A stretch of DNA of 7,554 nt from an uncultured beta proteobacterium (GCA_903927495.1 CAIYNH010000869.1:1-7554); one strand, 5' to 3'. Shown: positions 1-7,354, counted from the stretch's first letter. Notes: generated by a model not told the origin, from the sequence alone. Numbers and translations are program-made.

Positions 1-227
1 AATATCTGATTTTTTTGGGCTTGATCAGCGTCAGTCTTGGTATTTTGAATTTGCTCCCGTTGCCAGTCCTTGATGGGGGTCACCTGATGTATTATCTTTG
101 GGAGGGCGCGACTGGAAAACCCGTTTCTGTCCGATGGATGGAGGGACTGCAGCAAGGTGGTGTTGCCATTCTGATGGTCTTGATGTTGATCGCTCTTTTT
201 AACGACATCACTCGCTTGTTAGGTTAA
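1..227 (+). CDS. rseP: RseP site-2 zinc metalloprotease, C-terminal end (partial)
   Basis: This is the last 74 or so codons of the membrane-embedded intramembrane protease that cleaves anti-sigma factor RseA and so releases the envelope stress sigma factor; it also clears remnant signal peptides. The frame is open from base 3, and the real start lies upstream of the window. The translation shows the family's C-terminal LDG motif in the stretch PLPVLDGGH. Its Asp codon (72-74) encodes the third zinc ligand; the HExxH pair would lie upstream. A hydrophobic last transmembrane segment follows (around bases 165-205), then ALFND near the C-terminus, as in E. coli RseP. It ends with TAA at 225-227, 46 bases before bamA, which is the normal proteobacterial neighbour. 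Nothing in the visible part looks degraded. The identification is firm despite the truncation. Confidence 0.96.
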   Translation, partial: YLIFLGLISVSLGILNLLPLPVLDGGHLMYYLWEGATGKPVSVRWMEGLQQGGVAILMVLMLIALFNDITRLLG

Positions 228-273
228 TGGATGCAGTGTCATCCGATACTGCTTCAGTTTATTTATTTTAAAA

Positions 274-2574
274 ATGCAATTTAATCGTTTTTGTTTGCGA
301 ACGCTTTCAGCGTTGACTGTCTTGATGTTTGCCGCCCAATCGGCCTGGGCAGTCAATCCGTTTACGGTCCGTGATATCCGGATTGAGGGCTTGCAACGTG
401 TTGAGCCAGGTACGGTTTTTGTGTCCCTGCCCTTGCGGGTGGGTGATACCTACAACGACGACAAAGGTTCAGCGGCGATTCGCTCCCTGTTTGGTTTGGG
501 TTTGTTCAAAGACGTTCGCATTGATGTCAATGGTGATGTGCTGGTCATTGTGGTGGAAGAACGCCCGACCGTAGCCAATGTCGAGTTCGTGGGAACCAAG
601 GAGTTTGATAAAGACGTTTTAGTCAAGGCGCTGCGTGATGTTGGTCTGGCCGATGGACGACCTTTTGATAAGGCCCAGTTGGATCGCGCGGAGCAGGAGC
701 TCAAGCGGCAATACATCAACCGCAGTCTCTACGCTGCGCAGGTGGTTTCTACTGTGACACCGATTGAGCGCAACCGGGTGAATCTGACTTTTACAGTGTC
801 CGAAGGTGAACCAGCAAAAATTAGCGATATCCGTATTGTCGGTAACAAGGTATTTGACGAGTCTACCTTGCGCGGTTTGTTCGACTTGGATACGGGGGGG
901 TGGCTGAGTTGGTACACCAAGTCGAATCGTTACTCACGTGCCAAGCTCAACGCCGACATCGAAACACTTCGCTCTTACTATTTGACGCGTGGTTTTCTTG
1001 AATTCAAAATTGAATCCACTCAGGTTGCTATTCTGCCGAACAAGACAGACATTGGTATCACCATCAATGTCACTGAAGGCGAGCGCTTTGTGGTCAGCAG
1101 CGTCAAGCTTGCGGGCAATTACTTGGACAAAGACGATGAGTTCAAGGCCCTGGTGAGCATTCGACCAGGTCAGGCCTACAACGGCGATGACGTGACCAAA
1201 ACCACCAAGGCTTTTACCGATTATTTTGGCAACTTTGGCTATGCATTTGCGCGTATCGAAGCCAAGCCGGAAATTGACCGGGTTAACAATCGGGTGGCAT
1301 TGGTGTTGCAAGCCAATCCTTCCAGGCGCGCATATGTTCGAAAAATCAATATAGCCGGAAACACCCGAACCCGTGACGTGGTGGTGCGCCGGGAGTTTCG
1401 TCAACTGGAGTCATCATGGTACGACGGCGACAAAATCCGACTGTCACGTGATCGTGTTGACCGGTTGGGCTATTTTGGAGAGGTCTCGATTGAAACCCAG
1501 GAGGTCCCAGGTTCACCCGATCAGGTTGACTTGACCATCAATGTGACCGAAAAACCGACCGGAAGTTTGACCCTTGGGGCGGGATACTCAAGCGGCGACG
1601 GATTGGGCTTGTCCTTCGGTCTGAAACAGGACAACGCCTTGGGCTCAGGAAATTCCTTGGGCATTCAGGTCAATACCAGCAAGATCAACCGGGTGATTGT
1701 GCTCAACACCACAGACCCTTATTTCACTGCCGATGGCGTATCCAGGACCATCGATCTCTACCACAAGACCAGCAGTCCGTACCAGGATCAAAGTTACTAC
1801 CAGTTGATTACGACCGGGGGCAGTTTGCGTTTCGGCGTGCCATTTACGGAAACTGATACGGTATTTTTTGGTGCTGGCATCGAAGAGACCACAATTGTTC
1901 CCGGCACTCTGTTGCCGACAACCTACATGATCTACGCCAATGAATTCGGGTATTCAAGTTCATCGGTGCCGTTCACTGCGGGTTGGGCCCGGGATAACCG
2001 GGACAGCGCACTGGCACCGACTAGTGGTCGACTTCAGCGCGCCAATGCCGAGTGGTCGTTTGCTGGAGATTCCAGGTATTTACGAGCTGTTTACCAATAT
2101 CAGCAGTATGTTCCGCTGAGCAAAAAATACACTGCGGCATTTAACGCAGAAGCTGGTTGGGGCCAGGCTTCCGGTGGACGGTCATATCCGGTATTCAAGA
2201 ATTTCTATGGTGGCGGTCTGGGCTCGGTGCGAGGCTTTCAACAAGGCAGCTTGGGACCACAAGACCTGAGTGGCTCGGTTTTGGGTGGCTCGCGTAAGTT
2301 TAATGCCAACGTCGAAGTGTTGACACCATTTCCTGGCGCTGGCAATGACCGGACATTGCGTTTGTATGGGTTCTTTGATATAGGCATGATTGGTGGCGAT
2401 GATGGCGGATTAGCCATCAACGTCGATGCCGCCAGCCTGCGGTCTTCCACAGGCGTTGGTATCAGCTGGATTTCACCTGTGGGTCCCTTGCGGCTGGCTT
2501 TTGCCAAACCATTGCGCAAGTTTGATAGCGATAGAATTCAATCCATGCAATTTCAAATCGGGACAAGTTTCTAA
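274..2574 (+). CDS. bamA: Outer membrane protein assembly factor BamA
   Basis: BamA is the Omp85-family core of the BAM complex, which folds and inserts beta-barrel proteins into the outer membrane. The 766-residue product has a Sec signal peptide with probable cleavage after residue 26 (AWA|VNPF). Five POTRA repeats follow at roughly residues 28-97, 98-177, 180-268, 271-349 and 352-427, and then a 16-strand-type barrel from about 428 to 766. Visible landmarks are VRGF at 652-655, the conserved loop-6 motif whose Arg packs inside the barrel, and a C-terminal Phe (QIGTSF), the usual beta-signal ending. Length is close to E. coli BamA (810). The ATG at 274 is chosen because the signal peptide begins there; the upstream leader is AT-rich and has no clear Shine-Dalgarno. 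The stop overlaps the skp start, which implies translational coupling. Confidence 0.99.
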   Translation: MQFNRFCLRTLSALTVLMFAAQSAWAVNPFTVRDIRIEGLQRVEPGTVFVSLPLRVGDTYNDDKGSAAIRSLFGLGLFKDVRIDVNGDVLVIVVEERPTVANVEFVGTKEFDKDVLVKALRDVGLADGRPFDKAQLDRAEQELKRQYINRSLYAAQVVSTVTPIERNRVNLTFTVSEGEPAKISDIRIVGNKVFDESTLRGLFDLDTGGWLSWYTKSNRYSRAKLNADIETLRSYYLTRGFLEFKIESTQVAILPNKTDIGITINVTEGERFVVSSVKLAGNYLDKDDEFKALVSIRPGQAYNGDDVTKTTKAFTDYFGNFGYAFARIEAKPEIDRVNNRVALVLQANPSRRAYVRKINIAGNTRTRDVVVRREFRQLESSWYDGDKIRLSRDRVDRLGYFGEVSIETQEVPGSPDQVDLTINVTEKPTGSLTLGAGYSSGDGLGLSFGLKQDNALGSGNSLGIQVNTSKINRVIVLNTTDPYFTADGVSRTIDLYHKTSSPYQDQSYYQLITTGGSLRFGVPFTETDTVFFGAGIEETTIVPGTLLPTTYMIYANEFGYSSSSVPFTAGWARDNRDSALAPTSGRLQRANAEWSFAGDSRYLRAVYQYQQYVPLSKKYTAAFNAEAGWGQASGGRSYPVFKNFYGGGLGSVRGFQQGSLGPQDLSGSVLGGSRKFNANVEVLTPFPGAGNDRTLRLYGFFDIGMIGGDDGGLAINVDAASLRSSTGVGISWISPVGPLRLAFAKPLRKFDSDRIQSMQFQIGTSF

Positions 2575-3083
2575 TGAATCATTTTTTACATCAGATCGGC
2601 GCGTTGGTGGTTTGTAGTTTCTTGTTGTCGGCCAATGCCCAGGAAACCCATATCGGTTTTGTGAGTACAGACCGGATCCTGAAGGAAGCCAATACCGCGA
2701 AAACAGCGCAAACCAAACTTGAGCAGGAGTTTTCCAAGCGTGAAAAGGAACTGGTTGATTTGGGCTCCACGATCAAGACCGCAGCTGACAAGTTTGAACG
2801 TGACGCGCCAACTTTGCCCGAAACCCAGCGCCAGTCGCGGCAAAAACAATTGGTCGAACAAGACCGCGATTTTCAAAGAAAACGCCGCGAGTTTCAGGAA
2901 GATCTGAACGCGCGCAAGAATGAAGAGTTGCAATTGGTGATTCAGCGTGCCAACAAGGTCATTAAAGACGTGGCTGTGGCTGAAAAATACGATTTTGTTT
3001 TTCAGGATGCCGTTTATGTCAACCCCAAACATGATATTACCGATAAGGTTCTGAAAGCGCTGAATGCCGCTTCTGTCAAATAA
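2574..3083 (+). CDS. skp: Periplasmic chaperone Skp/OmpH
   Basis: Skp is a trimeric periplasmic holdase that binds unfolded outer-membrane proteins leaving the Sec translocon and delivers them towards BAM. The 169-residue product begins with a Sec signal peptide cleaved probably after residue 22 (ANA|Q). It continues with the typical first strand (HIGFVSTDRIL, residues 26-36), then a long charged, Lys/Glu/Gln-rich coiled-coil arm at about residues 43-137. It closes with the conserved C-terminal strand and helix around YDFVFQ (139-144) and KVLKAL (158-163). The length fits the family (E. coli 161). The start ATG shares its A with the bamA stop (TAATG at 2572-2576), so it is probably translated by ribosomes finishing bamA. 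Function is assigned by fold pattern and position, because Skp sequences are weakly conserved. Confidence 0.96.
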   Translation: MNHFLHQIGALVVCSFLLSANAQETHIGFVSTDRILKEANTAKTAQTKLEQEFSKREKELVDLGSTIKTAADKFERDAPTLPETQRQSRQKQLVEQDRDFQRKRREFQEDLNARKNEELQLVIQRANKVIKDVAVAEKYDFVFQDAVYVNPKHDITDKVLKALNAASVK

Positions 3084-3104
3084 TCCGGTTCAAGGCTTGA
3101 GGGT

Positions 3105-4088
3105 GTGGCGCTGCGTTTAGGTTCAATTGTTGAGACCCTCGGCGGAGAACTGCGCGGTAATGCCGAGCTTGTCATCGAGGGTTTGTGTTCTTTGGAATGT
3201 GCTCAAAGTCAACATTTGAGCTTTTTAAGCCACCCAAAATACCAGAGTCAGTTGGCCTCATCCAAGGCTGGATGCATCATTGTCAGTCCTCAGTTTGAAG
3301 AGGCTGCCATGGCACGGGGTTCCTGTATTGTGACTGAGCAACCGTATCTGTATTTCGCGCGTGCCACACAAGTCTGGAAACAGAGTCTGCACAGACCGGC
3401 GCGAGCACTCATACACCCCAGCGCTGTCATCGATGCTGAGGCCGTGGTGCATTCGACTGCGCGCATTGGTGCTTTGTGCGTGCTTGAGCGTGGTGCCGTG
3501 ATTGGTGCGCATACCGAGCTCAAATCCCGAGTTACCGTAGGTGAGGACTGCCGGATTGGTGCGCGTTGCATCATTCATTCTGGTGTCGTGATTGGGGCTG
3601 ATGGTTTTGGCTTTGCGCCTAACGAGGGCGCATGGGAAAAAATCGAGCAACTTGGTGCTGTGGACATTGGCGATGATGTGGAAATTGGCGCGAATACCTG
3701 CATTGACCGGGGTGCGCTGCAGAACACCGTGATTGAGAATGGTGTCAAGCTCGACAACCTGATCCAGATTGGCCACAACGTTCGCGTGGGCCAGCACACG
3801 GCCATGGCGGGCTGTGTCGGGGTTGCAGGCAGCGCCACTATTGGCGCACATTGCACGCTGGGAGGTGGTGCGATTGTGCTGGGTCATCTGACGTTGGCTG
3901 ATGGGGTCAATATCTCTGCTGCGACAGTGGTGACGCGCTCTATTCACAGGCCCGGCCATTACACCGGCATGTTTCCGATAGACGAAAACGCAGCCTGGGA
4001 AAAGAACGCGGCTTCACTGAAACAGCTTGCCAGTTTGCGGGATCGCATCCGAGCCCTGGAATCACAGCTTAAAACTTTCAATCACTAA
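3105..4088 (+). CDS. lpxD: UDP-3-O-acylglucosamine N-acyltransferase LpxD
   Basis: LpxD catalyses the third step of lipid A synthesis, moving a 3-hydroxyacyl chain from ACP to the 2-amino group of UDP-3-O-acylglucosamine in the cytoplasm. The 327-residue protein (E. coli 341) has an N-terminal uridine-binding domain (about 1-100), a left-handed beta-helix of hexapeptide repeats (about 103-280) and a C-terminal helix (about 295-325). His224 in QIGHNV matches the catalytic His of E. coli LpxD (His239), and His261 in LGHLTL matches the second conserved His (276). The GTG start is preferred because [14 protein letters not shown] is the usual N-terminus; AAGG at 3092-3095 is a plausible ribosome site 9 bases upstream. 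It lies 21 bases after skp and 20 before fabZ. With the same register, Val275 stands where E. coli has the chain-length residue Met290. Confidence 0.98.
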   Translation: MALRLGSIVETLGGELRGNAELVIEGLCSLECAQSQHLSFLSHPKYQSQLASSKAGCIIVSPQFEEAAMARGSCIVTEQPYLYFARATQVWKQSLHRPARALIHPSAVIDAEAVVHSTARIGALCVLERGAVIGAHTELKSRVTVGEDCRIGARCIIHSGVVIGADGFGFAPNEGAWEKIEQLGAVDIGDDVEIGANTCIDRGALQNTVIENGVKLDNLIQIGHNVRVGQHTAMAGCVGVAGSATIGAHCTLGGGAIVLGHLTLADGVNISAATVVTRSIHRPGHYTGMFPIDENAAWEKNAASLKQLASLRDRIRALESQLKTFNH

Positions 4089-4108
4089 AAATAGAAGGAT
4101 CTCGCCGC

Positions 4109-4546
4109 ATGGATATTCACAAAATTCTCACCAAGCTGCCGCACCGTTATCCATTTTTGCTGGTCGATCGGGTACTCGAGATCAGCCGAGGCAAAACCAT
4201 CAAGGCGTTAAAAAATGTGACCATCAATGAGCCATTTTTTCAGGGCCATTTTCCATATCGCCCGGTGATGCCGGGGGTCTTGATGCTGGAAGCACTGGCT
4301 CAGGCAGCTGCGCTATTGGCTTTTGATGCGCTTGACTCAGGCCCCTCTGATGACACGGTGTATTACTTTGCCGGGATGGACGGTGTGCGCTTCAAACGCC
4401 CGGTGGAGCCAGGTGATCAGTTGATTCTGAACGTCGAATTGCTGCGTATGAAGTCCGGAATTTTTAAATTCAAAGCCGATGCGACAGTCGATGGTGTGCT
4501 GGCAGTTGAGGCCGAGTTGACTTGTGCCATTCGGAAAATTTCCTGA
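4109..4546 (+). CDS. fabZ: 3-hydroxyacyl-[ACP] dehydratase FabZ
   Basis: FabZ dehydrates (3R)-hydroxyacyl-ACP to trans-2-enoyl-ACP in fatty acid elongation. It uses the same substrate pool that LpxA and LpxD draw on, which explains its position between them. The 145-residue product (E. coli 151) is a single hot-dog-fold domain. The N-terminal [12 protein letters not shown] motif (11-22) is intact. The active-site segment FFQGHFP...MPGVL..EALAQ supplies His47 and Glu61, equivalent to E. coli His54 and Glu68. The [17 protein letters not shown] stretch is also typical. The start is supported by AGAAGGA at 4093-4099, nine bases before the ATG and the clearest ribosome site in the window. Its stop codon sits within the ribosome-binding region of lpxA, so the two genes are probably coupled. 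Confidence 0.99.
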   Translation: MDIHKILTKLPHRYPFLLVDRVLEISRGKTIKALKNVTINEPFFQGHFPYRPVMPGVLMLEALAQAAALLAFDALDSGPSDDTVYYFAGMDGVRFKRPVEPGDQLILNVELLRMKSGIFKFKADATVDGVLAVEAELTCAIRKIS

Positions 4547-4549
4547 AGG
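4545..4549 (+). promoter_or_regulatory. Ribosome binding site of lpxA, overlapping the fabZ stop
   Basis: GAAGG lies 7 bases before the TTG at 4557 and shares bases with the fabZ TGA (4544-4546). No comparable site precedes the upstream in-frame GTG at 4524, so this site helps decide the lpxA start. Confidence 0.7.
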
Positions 4550-4556
4550 TGCACAC

Positions 4557-5351
4557 TTGACCGCCATTCATACCACCGCCATTGTTGATGCCGCTGCTGA
4601 GCTTGACAGCAGCGTTAGCGTCGGACCCTACAGCATCATAGGCCCGCATGTCAAAATTGGCGCGGGGACCACGGTCGGTCCGCATTGTGTGATCGAGGGC
4701 CACACCAGCATCGGGCAAGACAACCGGATATTTCAGTTTTCTTCGCTGGGTGCCATACCGCAAGACAAAAAGTACGCAGGCGAGCCCTGTGAGTTGGTCA
4801 TTGGCAACCGCAACACCATTCGCGAGTTTTGTACCTTCAACATCGGCTCGCCCGGTGATGTGGGTGTCACCCGGGTTGGTGACGACAACTGGCTGATGGC
4901 CTATGTGCACCTGGCGCATGATTGCCAGGTCGGAAACCAGACTATTTTTGCCAATAACTCTCAGTTGGCGGGACACGTACATGTGGGCGACTGGGCTATT
5001 TTGGGTGGCTTTACTGTGGTTCACCAGTTTGTCAGGATTGGTGCCCACAGCATGACAGCAATGTGCACGCTGCTGTTTGCCGACTTGCCACCGTTCGTCA
5101 TGTGCCAGGGGCAGCCAGCGGCAGCGCGCTCCATGAACTATGAAGGCTTGCGTCGTCGCGGTTTTTCGCCTGAGCGGATCAGTGCCGTGAAAGCCATGCA
5201 GAAAGCCCTGTACCGCGATGATCTGACCCTTCAGGGAGCTTGCGAGCGCATCAAAGAATTGGATAATAATTCCCTGGAATCGTCTGCAGACGTGCATATG
5301 ATGCTCTCATTTTTAGAGCAAGTCTCGCCGCAGCGCGGAATTGTCCGCTAA
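4557..5351 (+). CDS. lpxA: UDP-N-acetylglucosamine acyltransferase LpxA
   Basis: LpxA performs the first step of lipid A synthesis, reversibly moving a 3-hydroxyacyl group from ACP to the 3-OH of UDP-GlcNAc in the cytoplasm. From TTG 4557 the product is 264 residues (E. coli 262) and starts [11 protein letters not shown], the usual family N-terminus; starting at GTG 4524 would add 11 atypical residues. A hexapeptide-repeat beta-helix covers about residues 4-185, followed by a helical C-terminus. Numbering runs four below E. coli: catalytic His121 (AHD; E. coli His125), His118, His140, His156, substrate-contacting Gln69, Asp70 and Lys72, and Asn194, Glu196, Arg200 and Arg201 in [11 protein letters not shown]. 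Met169 replaces E. coli Gly173, the acyl-length residue, suggesting C10 preference. Asn95 stands where E. coli has His99. It is the third member of the lpxD-fabZ-lpxA block. Confidence 0.97.
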   Translation: MTAIHTTAIVDAAAELDSSVSVGPYSIIGPHVKIGAGTTVGPHCVIEGHTSIGQDNRIFQFSSLGAIPQDKKYAGEPCELVIGNRNTIREFCTFNIGSPGDVGVTRVGDDNWLMAYVHLAHDCQVGNQTIFANNSQLAGHVHVGDWAILGGFTVVHQFVRIGAHSMTAMCTLLFADLPPFVMCQGQPAAARSMNYEGLRRRGFSPERISAVKAMQKALYRDDLTLQGACERIKELDNNSLESSADVHMMLSFLEQVSPQRGIVR

Positions 5352-5476
5352 CGTGACTGACTTGACCCCATGGCAAACATTCTTAGTTTGATAGTGTGAA
5401 AGCGCAGACAAGGAATGCAGAAATTACAAATAGCCCATTTTTCTTGGCACTGTCGAATCAATAACTGGTTTTATAG
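5352..5476 (+). other. 125-base spacer between lpxA and lpxB
   Basis: This is the longest non-coding stretch in the window, at a junction that is usually tight in this operon. It is richer in A and T than its flanks and has no T-run hairpin, so no intrinsic terminator is evident. A weak promoter-like pair, TTGACC at 5362-5367 and TAGTTT at 5384-5389 (16-base spacing), could give lpxB its own transcript, but the second hexamer fits consensus poorly. Two tiny ORFs lie within or across it, at 5370-5399 and 5415-5486. Confidence 0.5.
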
Positions 5477-5486
5477 ATGCAAATAG
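5415..5486 (+). other. 23-codon ORF overlapping the lpxB start (possible leader)
   Basis: An ATG at 5415 opens a 23-codon frame that reads through the spacer and stops at TAG 5484-5486, ten bases past the A of the lpxB start codon and in a different frame. The peptide, MQKLQIAHFSWHC then ten more residues, resembles nothing I know and includes two Trp and two Cys. AAGGA lies directly against the ATG (5410-5414), which is too close for a good ribosome site. The overlap would suit translational coupling to lpxB, which has no ribosome site of its own, but a chance ORF of this length is entirely possible. Confidence 0.2.
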
Positions 5487-6622
5487 CTCTGGTTGCAGGT
5501 GAAACCTCCGGCGACTTGTTGGCCGGCTTGCTGTTGGATGGGCTCAAGGTGAGTTGGCCTGACTTGCATACAGCAGGTATCGGTGGCCCGCAGATGGTGC
5601 GGCGCGGTTTTCAGGCCTGGTGGGCGCACGACAAACTCTCGGTTCATGGTTTCGGCTGGGAAGTGCTGCGGCGATACCGTGAAATCGTTGGCATCCGCCG
5701 ATTGCTCAAAGATCGCTTGCTGCAAGCGCCTCCAGCGATGTTCATAGGTGTTGATGCACCTGATTTCAATCTCGATCTGGAAGCTGACCTGAAGGCCCGA
5801 GGCATCAAGACTGTGCATTTTGTTTGCCCTTCGGTTTGGGCTTGGCGGCCAAAGCGGCTGGAAAAAATCAAACGCAGCGTCGACCATGTATTGTGTATTT
5901 TTCCATTCGAACCCGCGTTGCTGGCTCAACACGGGATAGCTGCAACCTACGTGGGGCATCCGTTAGCCAATGTCATTGCCATGGCACCCGACAAAGCCAA
6001 GGCGCGAGCGCTGCTGGGTTTGACTGCCCAGGATACCGTGGTGGCTATTTTGCCGGGCAGCCGTGAGTCCGAAGTCAAACATCTGGCTTTGGTATTTTTT
6101 CAGGCTGCAGTGCTTATGCAGAAAGCACAGTCCACTATCAAATTTGTAGTGCCTGCAGTACCTTTTTTAAAACTCCAAATTGAATTGGCAGCTCGCGCCA
6201 GTGGCATGACCGGGTACTTGCAGATAGTTGACGGTCAATCCCACACGGCTCTGGCGGCTTGTGATGTGACGCTGATCGCCAGTGGCACGGCGACACTGGA
6301 GGCGGCCCTGTTCAAGCGCCCCATGGTCATAGCCTACCGCATGGGCTGGTTGTCGTGGCAGATCATGCGGCGCAAAAAACTTCAGCCTTGGGTGGGTTTA
6401 CCCAATATTTTGTGTCGAGACTTTGTAGTGCCTGAACTTCTTCAAGATGCCGCATCCCCGCAGGCCCTGGCACGGGAAGTTTTAAGCTGGCTGGATGCCA
6501 GGCAGATCCAGCCTGAGAGAATACGAGCCCTCGAACAACGCTTCACGGCGCTGCACACGCAATTGCAGCGGGATACTCCACAACTTGCAGCCCATGCCAT
6601 CGCACAAATTCTCCAAAGTTGA
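5477..6622 (+). CDS. lpxB: Lipid-A-disaccharide synthase LpxB
   Basis: LpxB is the inner-face membrane-associated glycosyltransferase (family GT19) that joins UDP-2,3-diacylglucosamine to lipid X, giving disaccharide 1-phosphate and UDP. The 381-residue protein (E. coli 382) keeps the family signatures: GETSGD at 8-13 (commonly GEASGD or GEPSGD), GIGGPQM at 34-40, GVDAPDFN at 91-98, [10 protein letters not shown] at 118-127, LPGSRESEV at 192-200, [11 protein letters not shown] at 268-278 and GLPNIL at 307-312. Asp93 and Arg196 correspond to E. coli Asp98 and Arg201, both important for catalysis. An in-frame TAG lies immediately before the ATG (5474-5476), so no upstream start is possible; no Shine-Dalgarno is visible. 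It follows a spacer rather than overlapping lpxA. Its 3' end may overlap rnhB, depending on the rnhB start. Confidence 0.98.
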   Translation: MQIALVAGETSGDLLAGLLLDGLKVSWPDLHTAGIGGPQMVRRGFQAWWAHDKLSVHGFGWEVLRRYREIVGIRRLLKDRLLQAPPAMFIGVDAPDFNLDLEADLKARGIKTVHFVCPSVWAWRPKRLEKIKRSVDHVLCIFPFEPALLAQHGIAATYVGHPLANVIAMAPDKAKARALLGLTAQDTVVAILPGSRESEVKHLALVFFQAAVLMQKAQSTIKFVVPAVPFLKLQIELAARASGMTGYLQIVDGQSHTALAACDVTLIASGTATLEAALFKRPMVIAYRMGWLSWQIMRRKKLQPWVGLPNILCRDFVVPELLQDAASPQALAREVLSWLDARQIQPERIRALEQRFTALHTQLQRDTPQLAAHAIAQILQS

Positions 6623-6698
6623 CCTGCTTGACGATGTCCCCACGGCTGCGACCACGCCTCGCAAGTCAGGCCGTCTGGTGTCCTGCCCACTTATCTCT

Positions 6699-7304
6699 AT
6701 GCAGCAACACGGGTTGCAATGGGGTATTACAGGATTGATTGCCGGAGTGGATGAGGCAGGGCGTGGTCCACTGGCCGGCCCGGTGATGGCAGCTGCGGTC
6801 ATTTTGGACGACATGAAGCCAATTCTTGGACTCGCAGATTCGAAAAAATTGACGGCACTGCGGCGCGAAAGGCTTTTTGATGAGATTCGCGCCAAATCCT
6901 TATGCTGTGCAGTGGCGCAAGCCAGTGTGCAAGAGATCGAAGAACTCAACATCTTGCAAGCCACACTCCTGGCCATGCGCCGAGCCGTTGAGGGTTTGCG
7001 CCTGAGCCCCAAACTGGTGCTGGTCGATGGCAATCGACTGCCGCTGTTGCCGATGCGCGCGCAGGCCATTGTCAAAGGCGACTCCTTGGTAGCTGCGATC
7101 TCGGCGGCGTCGATATTGGCCAAAGTCACACGCGATCGCTGGTGTCTCGAGTACGACGGGCAATTTCCCCAGTACGGCTTTGCCAAGCACAAAGGCTACG
7201 GCACTGCCCAGCACCTGGCGTCCTTGTTGCAGTACGGTGCTTGCCCTGAGCACCGCAAGACCTTTGCCCCAGTGACTGCGGTGCTGGAACATATCCAAGC
7301 ATGA
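6699..7304 (+). CDS. rnhB: Ribonuclease HII
   Basis: RNase HII cleaves the RNA strand of RNA-DNA hybrids and removes single misinserted ribonucleotides from DNA. From ATG 6699 the product is 201 residues (E. coli 198). The type-2 signature [14 protein letters not shown] (16-29) provides Asp18 and Glu19; [10 protein letters not shown] supplies Asp110 and VKGDSL supplies Asp128, completing the four acidic metal-binding residues. The DSKKL stretch (47-51) and [12 protein letters not shown] (135-146) are also conserved, as is [14 protein letters not shown] near the substrate-binding side. The start is uncertain. ATG 6594 in the same frame would add 35 residues and overlap lpxB by 29 bases, and GTG 6678 would add seven; none has a convincing ribosome site. 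I prefer 6699 by length. lpxB followed by rnhB is the normal gene order. Confidence 0.96.
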   Translation: MQQHGLQWGITGLIAGVDEAGRGPLAGPVMAAAVILDDMKPILGLADSKKLTALRRERLFDEIRAKSLCCAVAQASVQEIEELNILQATLLAMRRAVEGLRLSPKLVLVDGNRLPLLPMRAQAIVKGDSLVAAISAASILAKVTRDRWCLEYDGQFPQYGFAKHKGYGTAQHLASLLQYGACPEHRKTFAPVTAVLEHIQA

Positions 7305-7354
7305 GCACTTGCCGATCGGGTTGTTTTGCCGCGCCGTTGGGGAGTCGGGCATGA
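7301..7354 (+). other. 17-codon mini-ORF bridging rnhB and the methyltransferase
   Basis: An ATG overlaps the rnhB stop (ATGA at 7301-7304) and opens 17 codons ending in TGA 7352-7354, which in turn overlaps the methyltransferase ATG (ATGA at 7351-7354). The peptide, [17 protein letters not shown], matches nothing I recognise. The arrangement could pass ribosomes from rnhB to the next gene. A chance pair of overlaps is the simpler explanation, because the downstream gene has its own ribosome site. Confidence 0.25.
7339..7344 (+). promoter_or_regulatory. Ribosome binding site of the SpoU-type methyltransferase
   Basis: GGGGAG ends 6 bases before the ATG at 7351 and supports that start. The earlier ATG at 7301 is in another frame and cannot be used for this protein. 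Confidence 0.6.

Noticed and set aside
15..227. A separate 70-codon gene at the window start
   Set aside because: The frame is open to base 3 and the translation is the conserved C-terminus of RseP, so it is a truncated gene, not a small one.
228..273. A possible sigma-E promoter before bamA
   Set aside because: I looked for a GGAACTT-like and TCAAA-like pair in the gap and the end of rseP and saw none with suitable spacing.
934..1404. A 156-codon minus-strand open frame opposite bamA
   Set aside because: It lies wholly within the POTRA coding region and shows no family signature or start signal.
2574..2645. Skp as a possible lipoprotein because of Cys14 in the signal peptide
   Set aside because: The residues before the Cys (LVV) do not form a lipobox, and a normal signal peptidase I site (ANA|Q) follows at residue 22.
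3258..3959. A 233-codon minus-strand open frame opposite lpxD
   Set aside because: It is a shadow of the hexapeptide-repeat coding region; the composition is unlike a real protein and no family features are visible.
3400..3960. Repetitive pattern in lpxD suggesting a DNA repeat
   Set aside because: The periodicity is the hexapeptide repeat of the protein's beta-helix; the DNA itself is not a tandem repeat.
4470..5297. A 275-codon minus-strand open frame opposite lpxA
   Set aside because: It is the mirror of a well-conserved gene with all catalytic residues intact, its translation is rich in His, Arg and Cys with no recognisable fold, and no ribosome site or promoter supports it.
5335..5348. 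A short hairpin, GCGGA / TCCGC with a four-base loop, at the end of lpxA
   Set aside because: The stem is only five pairs, lies inside the coding sequence, and has no T-run after it, so it is not a credible terminator.
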